Source of the DNA: Selenomonas sp. oral taxon 892 str. F0426
GTDB lineage: Bacteria > Bacillota > Negativicutes > Selenomonadales > Selenomonadaceae
Length of the DNA stretch: 64,000 bases
Reading direction: 5' to 3'
Assembly (NCBI RefSeq): GCF_000468035.1
Contig: NZ_KI260540.1
Coordinates: 12,471-76,470, forward strand
In this document: one piece after another, positions 46,402 to 55,316 of the stretch
Layout of the letters: each line of letters starts with the position of its first letter
Position numbering within the stretch: the first letter of the stretch is position 1
Position numbers and translations under genes: made by a program
The notes under the pieces: generated by a model
What the model was told of the DNA's origin: nothing
Database searches by the model: none
Seen by the model: only the letters and a program-made list of their open reading frames with translations

Positions 46402-46993
46402 TGATCCAATATTGAATACTCATGGCTGGCAGAAAGTCTCCTTATCAGCCTTAGCCGAAATAAAAATTGGACCATTCGGCTCACTGCTCCACAGAGAAGA
46501 TTACATTGTGGGCGGGCATCCCGTAGTGAATCCCTCGCACGTACATGATGGCAACATCGTTATAGATGAAAAACTAACAATCTCCGAAACAAAATATAAA
46601 GAACTATCTGCATACCATCTTTTTGAGAATGATGTTGTTCTAGGCAGACGGGGTGAAATGGGTCGCTGTGCCGTCGTACAAACATCTGGTTTGCTCTGCG
46701 GAACAGGAAGCATGATAATACGTACTCTTGGAGAAGTCAGAGCAGACTTTCTGCAAAAAATCATTTCCTTTCCTTCATTCAAGAAGATGCTTGAAGATAT
46801 GGCAGTCGGACAAACCATGCCAAACTTGAATGTTCCTATTATTTCACGGCTTGAAATCATTAAGCCCCCCAATGAAGTTCAAAACGCTTATTATGCCTTT
46901 GTCGAACAAGTCGACAAATCGAAATTCGTCGTGCAAAATCTTGCAAAAATCTTAAAAACCTATCATAATAAAAACTATCAACACAGAATGTAG
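46376..46993 (+). pseudogene. hsdS': Silent hsdS cassette: single target-recognition domain without own start
   Basis: From the 29-bp repeat the frame reads KSQFVEMFGDPILNTHGW and then a TRD (about 46402-46890: LSALAEIKIGPFGSLLHREDYIVGGHPVVNPSH, VVLGRRGEMGRCAVVQTSG) unlike TRD2 of the active gene, then the 32-bp repeat and a divergent tail ending at 46993. It has no clear ribosome site; the ATG at 46394 sits inside the repeat. It is best read as a donor cassette that becomes expressed when moved behind hsdS TRD1. AT-rich like the other TRDs. Confidence 0.88.
46895..46926 (+). repeat. 32-bp direct repeat with palindromic core, copy 2 (end of silent TRD)
   Basis: Exact copy of 45236-45267; palindromic arms at 46898-46905 and 46911-46918 around ACAAG. 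Beyond it the silent copy loses similarity to the active hsdS C-terminus. Confidence 0.95.
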
Positions 46994-47018
46994 AAACCGC
47001 AGGGAGGGGAGCACGCAC

Positions 47019-50000
47019 ATGACGAATTTTGACTTTCTGAGTGCCGAAAAGAACTTTACAGCGTTCGCGGATGCGTGCATTGAGGCGGAGAAATCCATCG
47101 GGGTCAGCCCCGCACTCTGTGCGCTCGGCGTACGGAAAAGCGCCGAGCTCGCGGTAAAGTGGCTCTACTCCGTGGACAGCTCCCTGCGTCTGCCGTACAA
47201 GGACAATTTCTCTGCGCTTGTCTACAATCCATCCTTTACCGCCTTTGTCGACCAAAATATCATCAACAATCTGCGCTTCATCATCAAGCTCGGCAATTTC
47301 TCGGCGCACACGAACAAAAAGGTCGCCTACCGCGAGGCGGTGCTCTCACTTCAAAATCTATTCGAGTTCGTCCTCTTTATCGACTATTGCTATGGGTCGT
47401 CCTACAAGGAACGCGACTTTGACGAGACTCTGCTCGCAAGCGAGGCAAAACAAGCCGTATCTGCTGCGGAGCTCACACGTCTGCGGGGGGAACTTGAGAC
47501 GAGATCCGCCGAGCGTGCAGCTCTTGCGAGTGAGATGAAGGCATTGCAGGAGGAGCTGGCGGCTCTGCGTGCACAAAATACCGCCGCGCACAGCTATGTC
47601 CCGCACACGAGGACGGAGGAGGAGACGCGCCGCACGATCATAGACCTCGACCTCCGCGCGATGGGTTGGACGTTCGATGTGGACTGTATGCGCGAGGTGC
47701 CCGTGATCGGACTGCCGAACGGCTCGGGCAAGGGGTTCGCCGACTATGTGCTCTATGGCAGGGATCACAAGCCGCTCGCGGTCGTCGAGGCAAAGAAGAC
47801 GTCGGTCAGTCCCGAGGCGGGACGCGAGCAGGCTCGGCTCTATGCAGACTGTCTCGAGCAGATGACGGGGCAGCGGCCGCTTATTTTCTACACGAACGGC
47901 TATGATACGTATTTCTGGGATGATCTCTCCTATCCGCCGCGTCAGGTGTACTCTGTCTTTTCGCAGGACGATCTCGTGCGTATCATCAGCCGGCGAACGC
48001 AGGCACGGGGATTGGATACGCTGCAGATCAACGCCGCCATCACCGACCGTTCCTATCAAAAGGAGGCGATTCACAGCGTCTGTTCGGCATATGCCGCACG
48101 AAGACGCAAGGCGCTCCTCGTCATGGCGACGGGCACGGGCAAGACGCGCACGGTGATCTCGCTCGTGGATGTGCTGCTCTCCGCGGGTTGGATGACGAAT
48201 GTCCTCTTTCTCGCCGACCGCACGGAGTTGGTGCGTCAGGCAAAGCAGGCATTCACGGAGCATCTGCCGAATCTCTCGACGTGCAGTCTCCTTGATCGTG
48301 ACGGAAGCAGTCCCACGGCACGCGCCATCTTTTCGACCTATCCGACGATCCTGAACGCGATTGACGAGATGCGGACAAAGGACGGTGCACGGCTCTTTAC
48401 CCCGGGGCATTTCGACCTCATCGTGATCGACGAGGCACACCGCAGCATTTTCAAGAAGTACCGTGCGATCTTCCGCTATTTCGACGCGCTGATCGTGGGG
48501 CTGACGGCAACGCCGAAGACGGACGTGGATCACAACACCTACGATTTCTTTGACATGGAAAACGATATGCCGACGTTCGCCTACGAGTACGAGACCGCGC
48601 TCCGCGAGGGGTATCTCGCGGACTATCACTGTATGGCGACGATGCTGCGCATCCCAACGAAGGGCATTAGCTACGAGGAGCTCACGCCCGAAGAGAGGGA
48701 ACGATACGAGGACGCATTTGACGAGGGCGAGGAACTGCCCGACGTGATTACAAGCGGCGAGATTAATCGCATCTATTTCAACGTAGATACGACGCGTCAA
48801 ATCATCTCGGATCTGATGGAGAAGGGGCTGAAGATCGAGGGCGGCGACAAGCTCGGCAAAACGATCATCTTTGCCCGCAGTCACCGCCATGCGGAGCACA
48901 TCGCGAAGGAGTTCGATCTCCTCTATCCGCAGTATTGCGGGGCGTTTGCACGGGTCATTGACCACGCGGTCAAAAACCATGTGAAACTGCTGAACGATTT
49001 CCGCGATCCTGCGAAGCTGCCGCAGGTCGCCATATCGGTCGATATGCTCGACACAGGGATCGACATCCACGAGATTCTGAATCTCGTCTTTTACAAGCAG
49101 GTCTTTTCCAAGGCGAAGTTTTGGCAGATGTTCGGTCGCGGGACGCGGCTGTGCAAGGATCTGTTCGGCGCGGGCATGGATAAGACGCAGTTCTACATCT
49201 TCGACTATATGGGGAATTTCGCATTCTTCGCGCAGAATCCGAAGAGTATCGAGAGCACGGGAACGGTATCGCTCGCAGAAAAGGCGTTCGGATTGAAGGT
49301 TCGCATTCTACAGGAGCTGCAAAATGCGGCATATCAGACAGCAGAGCTGTCTACGTTCCGTGCGGAGATCGCCGCCGAGGTGCACGCCGCCATTGCGGCT
49401 CTGAACAAGGAGCGGTTCGAGGTACGAGCGCAGCTTGCGGCAGTCGATAAATACGCCGCCCCTGCGGCTCTGGACGCGCTCGATACGGCTGCGTCCGAGG
49501 AGATTATCACGCGTCTCGCGCCGCTCGTCCCCGCCACGGGCGACGATGAGAGTGCGCGGCGGCTCGATGTCATCGTCTATCGGATGATGCTTGCACACGC
49601 GGCGCACGAAACAGCCGCCTACGAGCGTACGGCGAAGATGGTGCAGAAGATCGCCGCGCGTCTGGAGCGTAAGATGTCGATCCCCCCTGTGAAGGCGCAG
49701 GCGGCGATGCTCGCAGAGATTCGCACACCCGCATTTTGGACGTGTGCCACTCTCCCGCAGATCGACTGCATCCGCCGCGACCTGCGCGGACTGATGCAGT
49801 ATCTGCACGAGGATATACGAACACGAGAGATCAACATTTCGGATGAAATCATCTCCGCAGAGGTGGGTATGCGACTCACGAAGAGTACCGCGCTGGACGC
49901 CTACCGCGAACGCGCGAACCGCTATGTGCACGAGAACGAGCACCATCCCCTCCTCACGAAACTGCGGAACAATATCCCGCTGTCTGCAAAGGAGTGGGAG

Positions 50001-50396
50001 GAACTGGAACGAATCTTCTGGGAGGAGGTCGGCAGCGCGGCGGAGTATGTGGATATGCTGCGCCGTGAACAGACGGCGGATGCGGCCCGCCCGCCGCAGG
50101 ATACGCTTGGCACATTCGTCCGCTCGCTCACGGGGCTATCGGAGGAGGCCGCACGCGCCGCGTTCTCCGAGTTCCTCGACACTGCGCTCTACAACGAGGA
50201 ACAGATCGCCCTCATCCACAATATCATGGAGTGGGTCATGAAGAACGGCACGATGGAGATCGCGGAGCTTGGCAATGCCAAGAACTTCGGTGGAGCAAAG
50301 ATTGTTGAAGTCTTTCATGGCAATGCCAAGACACTCCAAGCCATCGCCCGTGTCTTGAGCAACATCCAGACGAACGCCACACCAACGGCGGCATAA
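47019..50396 (+). CDS. hsdR: Type I restriction endonuclease subunit R with N-terminal DUF4145-like domain
   Basis: 1125 residues. The first about 135 residues (FLSAEKNFTAFADACIEAEKSIGVSPALCALGVRKSAELAVKWLY, NLRFIIKLGNFSAHTNK) resemble DUF4145. A coiled coil (about 140-190) follows, then the HSDR_N nuclease with VEAKK (256-260), helicase motifs ATGTGKT (370-376), DEAH (471-474) and GLTATP, and the late motif FGRGTRLCKD. It translocates DNA and cuts unmodified DNA in complex with HsdM and HsdS. GGGAGG precedes the ATG. It is GC-rich and closes the RM locus at a terminator. Confidence 0.95.
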   Translation: MTNFDFLSAEKNFTAFADACIEAEKSIGVSPALCALGVRKSAELAVKWLYSVDSSLRLPYKDNFSALVYNPSFTAFVDQNIINNLRFIIKLGNFSAHTNKKVAYREAVLSLQNLFEFVLFIDYCYGSSYKERDFDETLLASEAKQAVSAAELTRLRGELETRSAERAALASEMKALQEELAALRAQNTAAHSYVPHTRTEEETRRTIIDLDLRAMGWTFDVDCMREVPVIGLPNGSGKGFADYVLYGRDHKPLAVVEAKKTSVSPEAGREQARLYADCLEQMTGQRPLIFYTNGYDTYFWDDLSYPPRQVYSVFSQDDLVRIISRRTQARGLDTLQINAAITDRSYQKEAIHSVCSAYAARRRKALLVMATGTGKTRTVISLVDVLLSAGWMTNVLFLADRTELVRQAKQAFTEHLPNLSTCSLLDRDGSSPTARAIFSTYPTILNAIDEMRTKDGARLFTPGHFDLIVIDEAHRSIFKKYRAIFRYFDALIVGLTATPKTDVDHNTYDFFDMENDMPTFAYEYETALREGYLADYHCMATMLRIPTKGISYEELTPEERERYEDAFDEGEELPDVITSGEINRIYFNVDTTRQIISDLMEKGLKIEGGDKLGKTIIFARSHRHAEHIAKEFDLLYPQYCGAFARVIDHAVKNHVKLLNDFRDPAKLPQVAISVDMLDTGIDIHEILNLVFYKQVFSKAKFWQMFGRGTRLCKDLFGAGMDKTQFYIFDYMGNFAFFAQNPKSIESTGTVSLAEKAFGLKVRILQELQNAAYQTAELSTFRAEIAAEVHAAIAALNKERFEVRAQLAAVDKYAAPAALDALDTAASEEIITRLAPLVPATGDDESARRLDVIVYRMMLAHAAHETAAYERTAKMVQKIAARLERKMSIPPVKAQAAMLAEIRTPAFWTCATLPQIDCIRRDLRGLMQYLHEDIRTREINISDEIISAEVGMRLTKSTALDAYRERANRYVHENEHHPLLTKLRNNIPLSAKEWEELERIFWEEVGSAAEYVDMLRREQTADAARPPQDTLGTFVRSLTGLSEEAARAAFSEFLDTALYNEEQIALIHNIMEWVMKNGTMEIAELGNAKNFGGAKIVEVFHGNAKTLQAIARVLSNIQTNATPTAA

Positions 50397-50430
50397 ATTC
50401 TCCTGATGGATCACATATGGTTACAATCTC

Positions 50431-50475
50431 AAAGGGCTGCTGCATGAAGTTTTCACCTCACACAGCAGCCCTTTT
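50431..50475. terminator. Terminator after hsdR, GGGCTGCTG-type hairpin
   Basis: Arms AAAGGGCTGCTG (50431-50442) and CAGCAGCCCTTT (50463-50474) with a run CTTTTC after. It lies between convergent hsdR and the DUF421 gene and can serve both. Arm sequence resembles the hairpins at 54617 and 60241. Confidence 0.85.
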
Positions 50476-50487
50476 CATCTCCCTCGC

Positions 50488-51123
50488 TCACTCTCTCCCA
50501 TACGGATAGACAACAAGCGCGCCGTCCTTGTACTCGCCGATGTAGACATCCTTGAGTTCATAGCCTGCGGTGTGCAATTCGCCCTTGAGCCAAATACGAT
50601 CCTTGTCGATGAGCTCGAGGGCATCGTCATCGATCTGTCCGTCAAGGATAAGCGGATAGCGTGCGTTCTGCTCGCCGTACTGGATAACGGTGAGCTGCCC
50701 GTTCGGCTCGAGCACGGCACGTTTGACATCCTTGATGTAGTAGACGCCCGCCATACGGAGCTTCAGCGTGATATCGTGCGCGAGCAGTCCGTGCCGCATA
50801 CACGCGTCCATGATGATTTTCCCGCGCTCAATCAGAATGGTCGGACTGCCGTCCACGAAGTCCTTGACCGCGATGCTGTTTGCCTTGAGATATTTCAGAA
50901 TCAAGACGAGCAGAGTCCATGCGATGAGAACGAGCAGGAAGTCCAGAATCGAGATGGCGTTGTTGTAGATCACGCCGCCGATGATGCCACCGAGGACATA
51001 GTTCTGCACCTGATCGGTTGCAGAGTTCGGCGCGAGGTTGCCCTTGCCGAGCAGATTGATCTGGAGGACGAGACACAAGAGACCGAGCGCAAGCTTGCCC
51101 AGCATCAGAGAGTAAATGAGCAT
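50488..51123 (-). CDS. DUF421 (YetF-type) membrane protein
   Basis: 211 residues. Three N-terminal membrane helices (LIYSLMLGKLALGLLCLVLQI, NYVLGGIIGGVIYNNA, ILDFLLVLIAWTLLVLILKYL) are followed by the DUF421 cytosolic domain: DGSPTILIERGKIIMDACMRHGLLAHDITLKLRMAGVYYIKDVKRAVLEPNGQLTVI. Members are unassigned but occur with DUF3290 as here. The start at 51123 follows AAGGAGGACTGAC; the frame to 51144 is rejected. It overlaps nothing but lies one base from the upstream gene's end, so translation is coupled. Confidence 0.9.
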   Translation of the reverse strand: MLIYSLMLGKLALGLLCLVLQINLLGKGNLAPNSATDQVQNYVLGGIIGGVIYNNAISILDFLLVLIAWTLLVLILKYLKANSIAVKDFVDGSPTILIERGKIIMDACMRHGLLAHDITLKLRMAGVYYIKDVKRAVLEPNGQLTVIQYGEQNARYPLILDGQIDDDALELIDKDRIWLKGELHTAGYELKDVYIGEYKDGALVVYPYGRE

Positions 51124-51124
51124 G

Positions 51125-51577
51125 TCAGTCCTCCTTGTCCACAATCTTTACGTCGCGGCTCAGAAGATGCGTCTGCTCGTATTGAAATGACGTAAAGTCC
51201 GCGTTGAACGTCACCGCATAGAATGTCCCCTGCACATCGACGAGCATCCCCTGTTTCAAATACGTCGAGTTCGTACGAATCTCCCGCACGGGCACATCGA
51301 CATCCTCACTGAGACTGTGGAGAAACGCCGCCATACGCGAGGTTGCCTCCACATCGCTCTTTGTGCGGCTGTAGTCGCTGTACTGCACACCGCCGAGGAA
51401 GGCGACCGCGAGGAATAGGATGACGATGAGGTCGCGGTAGCGCGTCACGAGACGATTGCGCAGATATTTGACGCTTACGAACAGCAGCGCCGCGAGCGCA
51501 AGGAATGAGAGCACGTACCAGACATTATTGCCAAACTGGCTGTGCGCTGCGATATAGTCATAGGTATAAAATGACAA
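51125..51577 (-). CDS. DUF3290 membrane protein
   Basis: 150 residues. SFYTYDYIAAHSQFGNNVWYVLSFLALAALLFVSVKYLRNRLVTRYRDLIVILFLAVAFLGGVQYSDYSRTKSD gives two helices and the DUF3290 core; the soluble part ends in FQYEQTHLLSRDVKIVDKED. It pairs with DUF421 in many Firmicutes. AGGAGG precedes a TTG at 51577 by seven bases, favoured over the GTG at 51586. Function unknown. Confidence 0.87.
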   Translation of the reverse strand: MSFYTYDYIAAHSQFGNNVWYVLSFLALAALLFVSVKYLRNRLVTRYRDLIVILFLAVAFLGGVQYSDYSRTKSDVEATSRMAAFLHSLSEDVDVPVREIRTNSTYLKQGMLVDVQGTFYAVTFNADFTSFQYEQTHLLSRDVKIVDKED

Positions 51578-51614
51578 AGGACACACCTCCTGTAAAGTTC
51601 TGAATTACGGTGGC

Positions 51615-51643
51615 ACATTATCACTTAGAAAGACGTCTGTCAA
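51615..51643 (-). promoter_or_regulatory. Promoter of the DUF3290-DUF421 pair
   Basis: Minus-strand TTGACA (51638-51643), 17-bp spacer, TAATGT (51615-51620). The -35 box is perfect and the -10 box weak. The remaining interval up to 51866 holds a TATACT/TATAAT cluster near 51664-51674 that may be the plus-strand promoter of the kor genes; nothing else was recognised. Confidence 0.65.
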
Positions 51644-51866
51644 TCCCCCTCACCAGATTCCTGTATACTGTATAATGCCATACATGTCACGCTGGCGTTG
51701 AATTTTTCTATGGCTTCCGTTATAATGTTTTTCATCTTTATCACGGTTACTCAATAAAGGAATCACGGACTTCATTGTATCAGCGATTCCTAAAGAAAAA
51801 GAGAACCGCCTCCGTATTCTGTGTATGATGGGATGTTCTTCCACATCCCGGCGGGAGTTGAACGCC

Positions 51867-52061
51867 ATGAAGGGTGAGCTGTTTATCAAAGAAAAGCGGT
51901 GCAAGGGTTGCGGCATTTGCGCTGCGTTCTGTCCAAAAAAGGTGCTCGAGGTGAGTCTGCTCGGCAAGGTCACGCCCGTCCGTCCCGAGGACTGTATTGC
52001 GTGCGGGCAGTGCGAGATGCGCTGTCCAGACTTCGCAATATTCGTCGAGAGGAGGGCGTGA
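51867..52061 (+). CDS. korD: 2-oxoacid:ferredoxin oxidoreductase delta subunit (2[4Fe-4S] ferredoxin)
   Basis: 64 residues. Two cysteine clusters, C12-C15-C18-C22 and C43-C46-C49-C53, each ending CP or CPx, bind two [4Fe-4S] centres. As first gene before korA it is the electron-carrier subunit of the complex. GGGAG precedes the ATG at 51867; the longer frame to 51825 lacks a site. Confidence 0.9.
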   Translation: MKGELFIKEKRCKGCGICAAFCPKKVLEVSLLGKVTPVRPEDCIACGQCEMRCPDFAIFVERRA

Positions 52062-52062
52062 G

Positions 52063-53214
52063 ATGGCTGAAAATAAAGCACGATTGATGCAAGGCAACGA
52101 GGCGATCGCCGAGGGTGCGATCGCCGCAGGAGTGACGTTTTTCGCGGGCTATCCGATCACGCCGTCGACAGAGATTGCCGAGCAGATGGCAAAGATGCTG
52201 CCGCAAATCGGCGGCACATTCCTCCAGATGGAGGATGAGATCGGCGCGATGGGTGCGATCCTCGGCGCATCGCTTGCAGGTGCAAAGGTGATGGACGCAA
52301 CGAGCGGCCCCGGTTTCTCACTGAAGCAGGAGCTGATTGGCTATGCGGCGTGCGCAGAGATCCCGTGCGTCGTGGTGAATGTGCAGCGCGTCGGTCCGTC
52401 GACGGGACAGCCGACCGCGCCGTCGCAGGGGGATGTCATGCAAGTGCGCTGGGGCACGCACGGCGACCATCCGATCATTGCACTCTCGCCATGGAGCGTG
52501 CGCGAGGCGTTCGATATGGCAGTGATGTCGGTGAACTACGCCGAGCGTTTCCGCTCACCCGTCATCCTGCTGACGGATGAGATCGTCGGGCATCTGCGTG
52601 AGAATGTCACACTCCCATCGGTGGATGAGCTGAACATCTACCCACGCCGCCTGCCAACAAAGACGCGCGCCGAGGGCTATCAGCCCTTTGCCGTGGGCGA
52701 AGATCTCGTGCCCGATGTGGCGCGTTTCGGTGACGGCTACCGCATCCACGTCACGGGGCTGCTGCACGACGAAACGGGCTTTCCCTCGGGCAGCCCCGTC
52801 GTCACGGAGACAATGCTGCACCGCCTCCATGAAAAGATCAATCGTGTGGGCGAAGAGATCATCCACACGGAGGAGTCCTTCATGGAGGATGCGGAGTTCG
52901 CCGTCGTCAGCTACGGCGGTACGGCTCGTACGGCATACGAGGCAGTACGTACGGCGCGCGCCGATGGAATCAAGGTCGGATTCCTGCGCCTGAAGACCAT
53001 CTGGCCGTTTGCAGATGCGGCAATCGGTCGACTTGCTGACCGCGTAAAGAACATCCTCGTCGCGGAGCTGAACTACGGGCAGCTCGTGGGCGAGGTCACG
53101 CGCGCGGCGCACGGCACACCCGTCCGTCCCTGCCTCAAGTACAACATGCTCGACTTCACACCGCATGAAATCACAGCGGCAATTCGTCAGATGAGCGAGG
53201 AGGTGCGCGCATGA
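52063..53214 (+). CDS. korA: 2-oxoacid:ferredoxin oxidoreductase alpha subunit
   Basis: 383 residues. QGNEAIAEGAIAAGVTFFAGYPITPSTEIAEQMA is the pyrimidine-binding alpha-type domain, and LQMEDEIGAMGAILGASLAGAKVMDATSGPGFSLKQE is characteristic of 2-oxoglutarate (Kor) enzymes. A C-terminal transketolase-like domain ends VAELNYGQLVGEV. It oxidises a 2-oxoacid to acyl-CoA, reducing ferredoxin. The start at 52063 lies one base after korD; the earlier frame would overlap it. Confidence 0.92.
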   Translation: MAENKARLMQGNEAIAEGAIAAGVTFFAGYPITPSTEIAEQMAKMLPQIGGTFLQMEDEIGAMGAILGASLAGAKVMDATSGPGFSLKQELIGYAACAEIPCVVVNVQRVGPSTGQPTAPSQGDVMQVRWGTHGDHPIIALSPWSVREAFDMAVMSVNYAERFRSPVILLTDEIVGHLRENVTLPSVDELNIYPRRLPTKTRAEGYQPFAVGEDLVPDVARFGDGYRIHVTGLLHDETGFPSGSPVVTETMLHRLHEKINRVGEEIIHTEESFMEDAEFAVVSYGGTARTAYEAVRTARADGIKVGFLRLKTIWPFADAAIGRLADRVKNILVAELNYGQLVGEVTRAAHGTPVRPCLKYNMLDFTPHEITAAIRQMSEEVRA

Positions 53215-54062
53215 ACACAGATATGACAACACACGCGGAGATTGACCGCGGCTTTGAGCATTTTTTTCGTCAGAATCGCCTCCCCCACCTCTGGTGCCCG
53301 GGCTGCGGCAACGGCACGGCACTGAAATGCATTGCAGAGGCGATAGAGGGTGCGGAGGGCTTTACACAGGACAATACCGTCATTGTCTCCGGCATTGGCT
53401 GTTCCTCGCGCGGCTCGGGGTATATGGACTTTGACACCGTACACACAGCACACGGGAGAGCAATTCCGTTTGCAACGGGCATCAAGCTCGCACGCCCTGA
53501 GCTCAACGTCATTGTCATTACAGGAGACGGCGACTGCACCGCCATCGGCGGCAATCATTTTCTCCACGGCTGCCGTCGCAACGTCGATCTGACGGTCGTT
53601 CTCTTCAACAACAACATCTATGGTATGACGGGCGGACAATCCTCGCCGACGACCCCACCGGGCAAAATGACGACGACCGCACCATACGGTACAATCGACC
53701 GTCCACTCGACGCGTGCCGCATCGCCGAAGCAGCGGGTGCAACCTACGTTGCGCGCTCGACGGCATTCCACGTCAAGCATCTCGCGCAGATGATCGCGGG
53801 CGGACTCAAAAATCACGGCTTTGCTCTCATCGAGGCGATGGTACAGTGCCCTACCGCCTACGGACGCAAGAACAAGATGGGCACGCCTGCGGCGATGCTC
53901 GAGTGGATGCGGGACTCCGCCGTCATGAAGGCGGCATGGGACAAGCTCCCGCCCGAGAAGCGCACGCCGGAGAAGTTCCCGATCGGGCTACTCTACGAAT
54001 GCGCGGGCGAGGAGTACGGCATGGCGAACGCCGAGATTCAGCGGCGCGCAGGAGGGCTGTGA
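53211..54062 (+). CDS. korB: 2-oxoacid:ferredoxin oxidoreductase beta subunit
   Basis: 283 residues. HLWCPGCGNGTALKCI carries an iron-sulfur or thiamine-region cysteine pair, GDGDCTAIGGNHFLHGCRRNVDLTVVLFNNNIYGMTGGQ is the thiamine diphosphate motif (GDGD ... NN), and AQSSPTTPPGKMTTTAPYG follows. ATGA overlap with korA. Together with korA and korC it forms the catalytic core. It lacks the extra C-terminal cysteines of pyruvate enzymes of the single-chain type. Confidence 0.92.
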   Translation: MNTDMTTHAEIDRGFEHFFRQNRLPHLWCPGCGNGTALKCIAEAIEGAEGFTQDNTVIVSGIGCSSRGSGYMDFDTVHTAHGRAIPFATGIKLARPELNVIVITGDGDCTAIGGNHFLHGCRRNVDLTVVLFNNNIYGMTGGQSSPTTPPGKMTTTAPYGTIDRPLDACRIAEAAGATYVARSTAFHVKHLAQMIAGGLKNHGFALIEAMVQCPTAYGRKNKMGTPAAMLEWMRDSAVMKAAWDKLPPEKRTPEKFPIGLLYECAGEEYGMANAEIQRRAGGL

Positions 54063-54063
54063 T

Positions 54064-54594
54064 ATGCAGAAGGAACTACGTCTCTCAGGCTCGGGCGGAC
54101 AGGGCGTCATCACCGCCGCCATCATCTTTGCCGAGGCGGCGACTGCGTGCGGCATGAACGTCGCACAGTCACAGTCCTACGGTCCCGAAGCACGGGGCGG
54201 TGCGTCCCGCTCGGAGGTCATCGTCAGCGACGGCATGATCTACCATCCGCACGTCGAGCATCCCGATATCGTACTCGCCATGACACAGGCGGCAGCGGAC
54301 AAATACGCAGGCGATCTCGATCCCGAAAACGGCATCCTGATTATCGACAGCGAACTCGTCCCGAACGTGCCTGCAGCATCGCACGTCGTCTCCGTCCCCA
54401 TCACAACACTTGCGATTGAACAAATCGGCAAGGCACTCTTTGCCAACATCGTCGCCCTCGGTGCGATCACGCGTGTATCGGGCATCGTCCCGCTCGACGC
54501 CGTGAAAACCGCCGTCAGCCACCGTGTCCCACCGCACACCCTCGACGCAAATATGCAGGCGCTGATGGTCGGATATGAGGCGGCGGAGGGGTAA
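54064..54594 (+). CDS. korC: 2-oxoacid:ferredoxin oxidoreductase gamma subunit
   Basis: 176 residues. LRLSGSGGQGVITAAIIFAEAA and SQSYGPEARGGASRSEVIVSD are the gamma-subunit signature blocks. It completes the four-subunit complex (delta, alpha, beta, gamma). AGGAGGG precedes the ATG one base after korB. In an anaerobe the complex likely makes succinyl-CoA or runs reductively to 2-oxoglutarate. Confidence 0.92.
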   Translation: MQKELRLSGSGGQGVITAAIIFAEAATACGMNVAQSQSYGPEARGGASRSEVIVSDGMIYHPHVEHPDIVLAMTQAAADKYAGDLDPENGILIIDSELVPNVPAASHVVSVPITTLAIEQIGKALFANIVALGAITRVSGIVPLDAVKTAVSHRVPPHTLDANMQALMVGYEAAEG

Positions 54595-54616
54595 GACACT
54601 TTTCCGTACACAACAT

Positions 54617-54662
54617 CAGGGGCTGCTGCACGAAGCTAAAAAACTTCGTGCAGCAGCCCCTG
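54617..54662 (+). terminator. Terminator after korC, GGGGCTGCTGCACGAAG hairpin
   Basis: A 19-bp perfect stem (54617-54635 with 54644-54662) around an A-rich loop, followed by TTTCACTTT. It belongs to the same sequence family as hairpins at 50431 and 60241. Confidence 0.9.
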
Positions 54663-54761
54663 TTTCACTTTCCCTTGCGTAAGTACCCCACAAAAAAGTG
54701 CGTTCTTGTGCCCCACCCCTCCATACGCTATCATTCAACGATAGAAATGGAGGTTTTCTTT

Positions 54762-55316
54762 ATGAAGACATTGATTATCGCCGCGCACCCAAATATCGAT
54801 GAGTCCGTCATTAACAAGCGATGGCTGACGGAGCTGCGCAAATATCCCGATCAATGCACAATCCATATCCTTTCCAAGCATTATCCCGACGGTCAAATCG
54901 ATGTAGAGCGTGAACATCGCCTCGTCGAGTCACATGGCAGTCTGATCTTCCAGTTTCCGATCTACTGGTTTTCCAGTCCGCCACTCCTGAAGACGTGGTT
55001 CGACGAGGTACTGACGCACGGCTGGGCGTACGGAAGGAACGGCGGGGATAAGCTGGAGGGGCGCAAAGTCGCACTCGCCGTCACAACAGGTGTGCGCGCA
55101 GAGGATTACAGCACCGAGGGGCGATACCACTATACGCTCGCGCAGCTGCTCGCCCCGTTTGAGACAACACTGCGGTACTACTGCCGCGCCGACTGTCAGC
55201 CGTTCTTCGCCTTCTACGGTGCGGAGATTGTACCGGGCGAAGACTATCACTCGACGGCAGAGGAAATCGAACGCAGCGCGGAGAACTACGCGCGTTTTGT
55301 GGCGTCATTGTCGTAA
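54762..55316 (+). CDS. Flavodoxin-fold NAD(P)H:quinone oxidoreductase
   Basis: 184 residues. LIIAAHPNIDESVINKRW, LIFQFPIYWFSSPPLLKTWFDEVLTHGWAYG and GRKVALAVTTGVRAEDY are those of KefF/MdaB-type quinone reductases that use FMN or FAD. It probably reduces quinones in two-electron steps and protects against electrophiles. The start at 54762 follows GGAGG; the longer frame overlaps the korC terminator. It ends converging on, and overlapping by 12 bp with, the HxlR regulator, a common pairing. Confidence 0.9.
   Translation: MKTLIIAAHPNIDESVINKRWLTELRKYPDQCTIHILSKHYPDGQIDVEREHRLVESHGSLIFQFPIYWFSSPPLLKTWFDEVLTHGWAYGRNGGDKLEGRKVALAVTTGVRAEDYSTEGRYHYTLAQLLAPFETTLRYYCRADCQPFFAFYGAEIVPGEDYHSTAEEIERSAENYARFVASLS

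Noticed and set aside
44690-46926. Inversion as the switching mode at hsdS
   Set aside because: Both repeat pairs were checked and are in direct orientation; no inverted copy was found in the window, so an excision or exchange model fits better.
47358-49070. 570-residue minus-strand open frame
   Set aside because: It lies fully antisense to the helicase part of hsdR, has no ribosome site and shows no known motif. High GC makes long antisense frames common here.
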